A stretch of 64,000 nt of DNA from an uncultured Selenomonadales bacterium (lineage in GTDB: Bacteria; Bacillota; Negativicutes; Selenomonadales; Selenomonadaceae), in contig CAMJRX010000010.1 of assembly GCA_946408355.1 (NCBI GenBank), positions 1-64,000 on the forward strand. The letters run 5' to 3'. The notes below the pieces were generated by a model. The model had not been told where the DNA came from, did not search any database, and was given only the letters and a program-made list of their open reading frames with translations. Each line of letters begins with the position of its first letter. Within the stretch, counting starts at the first letter, position 1. The position numbers were made by a program, and so were the translations under genes. This document shows, piece after piece, positions 63,173 to 64,000 of the stretch.

Positions 63173-64000
63173 TCAATCGTAGCTAAGCCATGTAAAAATA
63201 AAAATTGCGATTGAAACTATTCCGTTGCGCATGAAATAAGCTTGAGTGACTTCGCGATAATCATTAGGACGAACAATCGCGTGTTGATAAATTAAAGCTA
63301 ATGCCGCAATCGCCACGCCGACAAAATACAATTTGCCTAAGCCGAGCATAAGCCCGACGATTATAAAGCAAACGATTGACACGACGTGAAGACCTCTTGC
63401 GATATTCAAGGCACCAGCCGCGCCGTATTTTGTAGCTAAGGAGTGGAGCCGTTGAGATTTGTCGAAGCGTTCATCTTGTGCGCCATAAACCGCGTCGAAA
63501 GCTCCAATCCACAGCGCGACTGCCACGCATAAAATTATCATCGGCAGAGAAATTTTTTCGGTAATGGCGACCCATGCGCCAGCCGGAGCCATTGCGATTG
63601 CCACGCCCAAACATAAATGGCACCACGCGGTAAATCTTTTCGTGAACGGATAAATTATAAACGGAATTGCGGCGACGGGCAAAAGTTTTAAGCAAATCGG
63701 CGGCAACTGCGCAACTGTCACGACGAGGACAATTATACACAGCAGGACGAAGATTACCGCCTCGCCTTTGGAAATTTCGCCGCGCACCATTGCCCGATAA
63801 GATAATCGCGGCTGAAGTTTATCGTATTTTAAATCGGCAATATTGTCGATTGCGATTGCCGCCCACCGCGCAGAAGTTATCGCAACCAAAATTAAAATGA
63901 TTGTCCAAAAGTCAGGGTGCCCATTCGCCGCCATAAATGAACTTGCCAACGCGAACGGCAAACTAAAAATCGTGTGCGGCAATGCTACATTGTTTGCATG
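63173..64000 (-). CDS. UbiA-family prenyltransferase, 5' end beyond window
   Basis: The frame is open to the window edge (preceding codons read HANNVA before the track's TTG), so the gene is partial and starts beyond 64000. It has about seven to eight membrane segments. The first Asp-rich motif is AIDNIADLKYDKLQPRLSYR and the second is DAVYGAQDERFDKSQRLHSL, both of the UbiA type. The start VALPHTIFSLPFALASSF is the common MqnP/UbiA N-terminus. It likely prenylates a quinone precursor; the MqnP branch of menaquinone synthesis is a good guess. It lies downstream on the minus strand of whatever is beyond the right edge. Confidence 0.88.
   Translation of the reverse strand, partial: HANNVALPHTIFSLPFALASSFMAANGHPDFWTIILILVAITSARWAAIAIDNIADLKYDKLQPRLSYRAMVRGEISKGEAVIFVLLCIIVLVVTVAQLPPICLKLLPVAAIPFIIYPFTKRFTAWCHLCLGVAIAMAPAGAWVAITEKISLPMIILCVAVALWIGAFDAVYGAQDERFDKSQRLHSLATKYGAAGALNIARGLHVVSIVCFIIVGLMLGLGKLYFVGVAIAALALIYQHAIVRPNDYREVTQAYFMRNGIVSIAIFIFTWLSYD

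Noticed and set aside
1-64000. CRISPR array, tRNA, rRNA or intact prophage
   Set aside because: No regularly spaced direct repeats with unique spacers, no tRNA cloverleaf and no phage structural genes were seen on reading both strands. A tool-based scan was not possible.

Overview
The window looks like the chromosome of a diderm Firmicute, most likely a Negativicute (Selenomonas-like). This is inferred from gene content. The Firmicute signals are GlgD beside GlgC, Rex, a SigH-type sigma factor, Mini-III/RlmB/YacP, short-form HisG, UPF0210 plus its ACT partner, and many TTG starts with strong Shine-Dalgarno (SD) sequences. An O-antigen-ligase-like protein, a FliD-like protein and DcuA/AspA fumarate metabolism fit an anaerobic, probably flagellated diderm. 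No rRNA, tRNA, CRISPR array or intact mobile element is visible.

Left part (1-19.3 kb, mostly minus strand). The 5' end of rpmH sits at the left edge with a perfect sigma-A promoter. It is followed by a MaoC-like hot-dog gene, a FliD-like gene with its own promoter, and the run hisG, DUF4127, DUF2225 and a GH13-GH77 alpha-glucan enzyme. Immediately upstream of that enzyme lies a truncated GT92 glycosyltransferase pseudogene, whose intact paralogue is at 44.9 kb. Then come a deacetylase lipoprotein, a DeoR regulator, the tightly coupled block ACT protein / UPF0210 / 45-codon small ORF / nth, sigH, cobU, and the dcuA-aspA pair for aspartate uptake and fumarate formation.

Middle (19.4-31.7 kb). 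valS-folC-ligase-rex form an overlapping plus-strand operon. A decayed accessory region follows. It holds an RpoD-like sigma pseudogene with a duplicated region 1.1, a large RecQ-like helicase gene broken by one stop and one frameshift, an internally deleted IS5-type transposase, a degraded sugar isomerase and a degraded Tm-1-like (UPF0261) gene.

Glycogen locus (31.8-40.3 kb). glgC-glgD-glgP-glgB-glgA make, branch and degrade glycogen. A long stem-loop and a second promoter separate glgCD from glgPBA. The GH13-GH77 enzyme at 4.6 kb could process the released maltodextrins.

Right part (40.3-64 kb). A two-gene unit encodes a MATE transporter with a C-terminal RsbW-like ATPase domain and an ATP-grasp ligase, preceded by a 15-codon ORF that overlaps the MATE start. 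This is the best candidate for an undescribed small-molecule synthesis/export system. After it come a two-receiver regulator, the intact GT92 gene, coaX-dus, an M18 aminopeptidase, fba, a HAD phosphatase, ispD-ispF, and the Firmicute cluster cysE-cysS-mrnC-rlmB-yacP, interrupted by a PIN toxin/antitoxin pair and carrying a frameshift in yacP. An IF2_N-domain protein of unknown function, corA, holA, alr, a second deacetylase and a 5'-truncated UbiA-family gene close the window. Short tandem 7-bp repeats of several sequence types recur between genes and, in one case, inside folC.
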